Source: Olsenella sp. (GTDB lineage: Bacteria; Actinomycetota; Coriobacteriia; Coriobacteriales; Atopobiaceae). Taken from it: a DNA stretch of 9,894 nt. Within the stretch, counting starts at the first letter, position 1, and each line of letters opens with the position of its first letter. A model generated the notes under the pieces. That model worked only from the letters and a program-made list of their open reading frames with translations. It ran no database searches and was not told the DNA's origin. This document shows positions 7,623 through 9,894 of the stretch, piece after piece. The DNA lies in the NCBI GenBank assembly GCA_015062715.1, contig SUUD01000052.1, positions 1 through 9,894 on the forward strand. The letters are read 5' to 3'. The position numbers and the translations under genes are program-made.

Positions 7623-7725
7623 GCGGCCCCAGCACGGGCGCCTCACGCACGGCACGTGGAGGGATTGTGAATGGCCATTTCCGCATAGTATGCAAATTAC
7701 GGCAAAATATGGAATGACGTGTCAA

Positions 7726-7756
7726 TTGGTTAAGCAAAACAAATGCCTGTTATAAG
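7726..7756 (+). promoter_or_regulatory. Promoter candidate for the cyclodeaminase operon
   Basis: TTGGTT (7726-7731) and TTATAA (7750-7755) lie 18 nt apart. The -10 can also be read as TATAAG with an upstream TG (extended -10). It would give a leader of about 270 nt. The -35 is only a partial match. Confidence 0.35.
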
Positions 7757-7906
7757 CCAAGTAGAAGAAGGCGCTGCATCATCCAAGCATAACCACACTA
7801 TACATTCAAATTCAAATTTATGCAAATGCAGGAACTTCGCCCATCGGCTATCCTGCAAGCACCAAAGAAGCCACTCCTACACCGGTCGTGGAGCAGGGGC
7901 GAACCA

Positions 7907-8016
7907 GGGACGGCCCAGGGGCAACGCGTGACCCCGCACCGTCTCCGCCTGGCCTCTCCTGGACACAGGCGCATGCTCGGTCGGCCCGCACGGGGTCGTG
8001 TCCGGCCATGCACGAC
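7907..8016 (+). promoter_or_regulatory. Structured leader before the cyclodeaminase gene
   Basis: Several nested pairings can be drawn. GGGACGG (7907-7913) pairs with CCGTCTC (7939-7945) around an inner GGGG/CCCC stem (7918-7921/7932-7935). CCTG/CAGG (7958-7961/7966-7969) closes a GACA tetraloop. GGCC/GGCC (7983-7986/8004-8007) encloses CACG/CGTG (7989-7992/7997-8000). GTCGTG (7995-8000) can instead pair with CACGAC (8011-8016), just before the Shine-Dalgarno GGAGG (8022-8026). It matches no riboswitch class that I recognise. Any GC-rich spacer forms some hairpins, so function is unproven. Confidence 0.3.
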
Positions 8017-8034
8017 AATCTGGAGGAGGGCATC

Positions 8035-9045
8035 ATGGACACCATTCGGATTCTCAACGCGGACGAGGTGGCGCGCCTCGTCACCATCCCCATGGCCATC
8101 GAGGCCGTCGAGGGGGCGTACGTCCAGAAGCATGAGGGCACCGGCTCGGTCTGGCCCCTGCTCTACCACGACTTTCGCGAGGGCGTGCGCGACATGGACC
8201 TCAAGAGCGGCAACCTCGACGGTGACGGCATCTGGGGCCTCAAGGCCATAAGCTGCTACTACGACAACCCCGAGCAGGGGCTTCCCGTCTACCACGGCAC
8301 CTCGCTGGTCTTCGACTACGCCACCGGTGCGCCCAAGGCTGTGCTCAACGCCATGCCCATCACGCGCTATCGGACTGGTGCGGCGGGTGCCGTCGGGGCC
8401 AGGTGGCTCGCCCGGAAGGACTCGCGCGTGCTCGTGGTCTGTGGCGACGGTGGGCTGTGCCCCTTCCTCATCGCGGCCAACCTGGTCGCGCTTCCGCAGC
8501 TCGAGCGCGTCATCGTGACCAACCCGCTGCACGGCGATTCCGACGCGTCGCGCCTCGCCGCCATTGCCGGCGACCTCGACGGGCTGCTCGCCGGCACCGG
8601 CATCGCCGCCCCGGCCGTCGAGACCGCGGGCCTCGAGGCGGCCGTGCGCCAGGCCGACGTCATCATGACGGCGACCCCCAGCTACGAGCCCTACCTGCGC
8701 GCCGAGTGGGTCCGCCCGGGCACGCACCTCTCGTGCGTGGGGGCCGACAAGTCCGGCAAGCAGGAGGCCGACTCCAAGCTGCTTGCGGGCGCCCGCGTGG
8801 TCGTGGATGACGTCCGTCAGGCCACTACGGTGGGGGAGTGCGAGATCCCGTACGCCCAGGGCCTGCTCGTAAACCAGCTCGACGAGATGGGCGCCGTCAT
8901 CGCCGGCGCCGTGCCTGGCCGCACCTCCGACGACCAGATCACCGTCTTTGACTCGACGGGGCTGTCGCTGCAGGACCTCGCGACCATCGCACGTATCGTC
9001 AAGGCCGCCGAGGCCGAGGGCGTCGGCATCACGGTCGAGCTCTAG
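8035..9045 (+). CDS. Ornithine cyclodeaminase / mu-crystallin family protein
   Basis: The protein has 336 residues, a normal length for the family. Members use NAD(P)H to reduce imines or to cyclise ornithine to proline. Family landmarks are IWGLKAIS with catalytic-type Lys70, PITRYRTGAAGAVGARWLA (108-126) with Arg113, a nucleotide-binding segment RVLVVCGDGGLCPF (131-144), CVGADKSGKQEADSKLL (234-250) with Asp238 where ornithine cyclodeaminase has its catalytic Asp, and the C-terminal VFDSTGLSLQDLA (304-316). The Rossmann glycine motif is unusual (G-D-G-G-L-C in place of G-x-G-x-Q-A). The ATG at 8035 follows GGAGGAGGG at good spacing; upstream in-frame starts back to 7888 run through the leader and look non-coding. 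The aminotransferase 67 nt downstream suggests joint work on an amino or keto acid. True ornithine cyclodeaminase, an imine reductase, or another substrate are all possible. Confidence 0.88.
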   Translation: MDTIRILNADEVARLVTIPMAIEAVEGAYVQKHEGTGSVWPLLYHDFREGVRDMDLKSGNLDGDGIWGLKAISCYYDNPEQGLPVYHGTSLVFDYATGAPKAVLNAMPITRYRTGAAGAVGARWLARKDSRVLVVCGDGGLCPFLIAANLVALPQLERVIVTNPLHGDSDASRLAAIAGDLDGLLAGTGIAAPAVETAGLEAAVRQADVIMTATPSYEPYLRAEWVRPGTHLSCVGADKSGKQEADSKLLAGARVVVDDVRQATTVGECEIPYAQGLLVNQLDEMGAVIAGAVPGRTSDDQITVFDSTGLSLQDLATIARIVKAAEAEGVGITVEL

Positions 9046-9069
9046 CATCCATTCCAAAACAATACGGGG

Positions 9070-9100
9070 CACCCCAAGGGGGTGAGGCCCTCACGCGTGA
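9070..9100 (+). promoter_or_regulatory. Overlapping inverted repeats between cyclodeaminase and aminotransferase genes
   Basis: CACCCC/GGGGTG (9070-9075/9079-9084), GTGAGG-C-CCTCAC (9082-9094) and TCACGCGTGA (9091-9100) share arms, so only one or two can form at once. The last lies against the aminotransferase Shine-Dalgarno (AAAGGA, about 9100-9105). The element may set the relative output of the two genes, or be a fortuitous GC-rich spacer. Confidence 0.35.
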
Positions 9101-9112
9101 AAGGACCCAATC

Positions 9113-9894
9113 ATGAACATCGAGAAGTTCGAGCTTGAGTGGTGGCTCAATCCCCTTGACGCCATCGCGACCCACAACATGGGCTCCAGCTGCTGCAAGC
9201 CCATGAACATGCAGGACCTCTTCGAGATCTGCGACGTCTCCCAGGAGGAGGTCTTCGAGGAGCTCGCCCACATGAGCCTGCACTACGGCTACTTCGAGGG
9301 CATGCCGCGCCTGCGCGAGGCCTTCGCCTCCATGTTCGAGACCCCGGCCATCCAGCCCGAGAACGTCATGGTGGTGCACGGCGGCACCAGCGCCAACGCC
9401 CTCACCTGCTACGCCCTCTGCGAGAAGGGCGACAACGTCATCGTCGTCGTCCCGTCCTACCAGCAGTTTGTCTCCATTCCTGAGGCACTGGGCTGCGAGG
9501 TCCGCGAGTACGTGTGCGGCCCCGAGGACGGCTTTGGCATCAACTTCCGCAGGCTCGCCGACATGGTCGACGGCCACACCAAGGCCATCTTCCTGACCAG
9601 CCCCTCCAACCCCACGGGCTATGCCCTCGACCGCTCCGAGCTCGAGCAGCTCGCCGCCATCGCCCGCCCGGTTGGCGCCTACGTGGTCTGCGACGAGATC
9701 TACCGCGGCCTCGACGAGGGCTACATGGCGAGCATCGTCGACGTCTACGAGCGCGGCATCTCCACGGGCGGCACCTCCAAGGTGTTCTCGTGCGCGGGCC
9801 TGCGCACCGGCTGGATCGCCACGCGCGACCTCGGCCTCACCCACGTGATCAAGAACCTGCGCTCGTTCAACACCATCTGCGAGAGCCCCATCAC
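9113..9894 (+). CDS. Class I/II PLP-dependent aminotransferase (N-terminal part)
   Basis: Codons run open from the ATG at 9113 to the window edge, 260 residues without a stop, so the C-terminal small domain (about 100-130 residues) is missing. Fold type I aminotransferase motifs are clear: HGGTSANALTCYAL (89-102, the PLP-phosphate glycine-rich turn), SPSNPTGYAL (163-172) with Asn166, CDEIYRGL (193-200) with Asp194 and Tyr197, the Schiff-base Lys223 in GGTSKVFSCAGLRTGW, and Arg231. AAAGGA stands 8 nt before the start. The N-terminus (residues about 7-40: E-L-E-W-W-L-N-P-L then S-S-C-C-K-P) is not the usual AspC start and may mark a separate subgroup. It lies 67 nt after the cyclodeaminase-family gene on the same strand, probably in one operon. 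Substrate unknown. Confidence 0.93.
   Translation, partial: MNIEKFELEWWLNPLDAIATHNMGSSCCKPMNMQDLFEICDVSQEEVFEELAHMSLHYGYFEGMPRLREAFASMFETPAIQPENVMVVHGGTSANALTCYALCEKGDNVIVVVPSYQQFVSIPEALGCEVREYVCGPEDGFGINFRRLADMVDGHTKAIFLTSPSNPTGYALDRSELEQLAAIARPVGAYVVCDEIYRGLDEGYMASIVDVYERGISTGGTSKVFSCAGLRTGWIATRDLGLTHVIKNLRSFNTICESPI

Larger units (their letters stand above)
7623..8034. other. Long intergenic region before the cyclodeaminase gene
   Basis: I find no convincing gene in these 412 bases. About 7670-7835 is AT-rich and contains short palindromes AATGGCCATT (7670-7679) and GCATA-G-TATGC (7683-7693), a TTCAAA tandem (7805-7816), and ATGCAAAT twice (7690-7697, 7820-7827). From about 7850 the sequence turns GC-rich and dense in inverted repeats, consistent with a transcribed leader. 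Short open frames here lack ribosome-binding sites and family resemblance. Confidence 0.65.

Noticed and set aside
7743..7931. A 62-codon open frame in the spacer before the cyclodeaminase gene
   Set aside because: It has no Shine-Dalgarno, its codon use is unlike the genome, it has no family resemblance, and it runs into the structured leader.
7888..8034. N-terminal extension of the cyclodeaminase-family protein by 49 residues
   Set aside because: The extension is R/P/G-rich, unlike the family N-terminus, and lies in a hairpin-rich leader. A strong Shine-Dalgarno stands before the ATG at 8035.

Overview
The window is GC-rich, with strongly C/G-ending codons, and reads like a chromosomal segment of an anaerobic, sugar-fermenting actinobacterium. 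Coriobacteriia (Olsenella, Atopobium or Collinsella type) is my best guess. The guess rests on base composition, codon habit and gene content (LplA-type binding protein, GH32, YesL, ferritin); I could not test it against a database. There is no rRNA, tRNA, CRISPR array, transposase or phage gene. Both window edges cut through genes.

Left part, 1-6562: a sugar-utilisation locus built from two convergent gene sets. The plus-strand set is the C-terminal 387 residues of an ABC extracellular solute-binding protein, an intracellular GH32 beta-fructosidase, and an MsmK/MalK-type transport ATPase. These fit uptake of sucrose or short fructo-oligosaccharides, hydrolysis in the cytoplasm, and energising of the importer. 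The permease genes are not visible and probably lie to the left of the window. The minus-strand set is a LacI-family regulator, a YesL/DUF624 membrane protein, and a single-span membrane protein of unknown function with a binding-protein-like outer domain. These three are tightly packed (13-nt gap, then a 4-nt ATGA overlap). The two sets meet at a symmetrical hairpin at 4008-4042 that can serve both directions.

Middle, 6563-7622: an AT-rich spacer upstream of lacI carries two abutting palindromes that are candidate operators. It is followed by a promoter-like sequence and then by a 33-codon tail of an Old Yellow Enzyme-type flavin oxidoreductase, apparently the relic of a deleted gene. Next come a strong 5'-UTR hairpin, a complete bacterial ferritin gene and a textbook 16-bp terminator.

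Right part, 7623-9894: a 412-base spacer without a convincing gene (AT-rich first, then a GC-rich leader full of inverted repeats) precedes an ornithine cyclodeaminase/mu-crystallin family enzyme. A short spacer with overlapping inverted repeats follows, then a class I/II PLP aminotransferase that runs off the right edge. The last two genes look like one small amino-acid metabolism operon whose substrate I cannot name.

The items most worth a second look are the lacI-yesL-unknown membrane module, the unusual LacI hinge with its odd-centred palindrome, the OYE relic, and the structured leader of the cyclodeaminase gene. I do not see a clear-cut new biological system.
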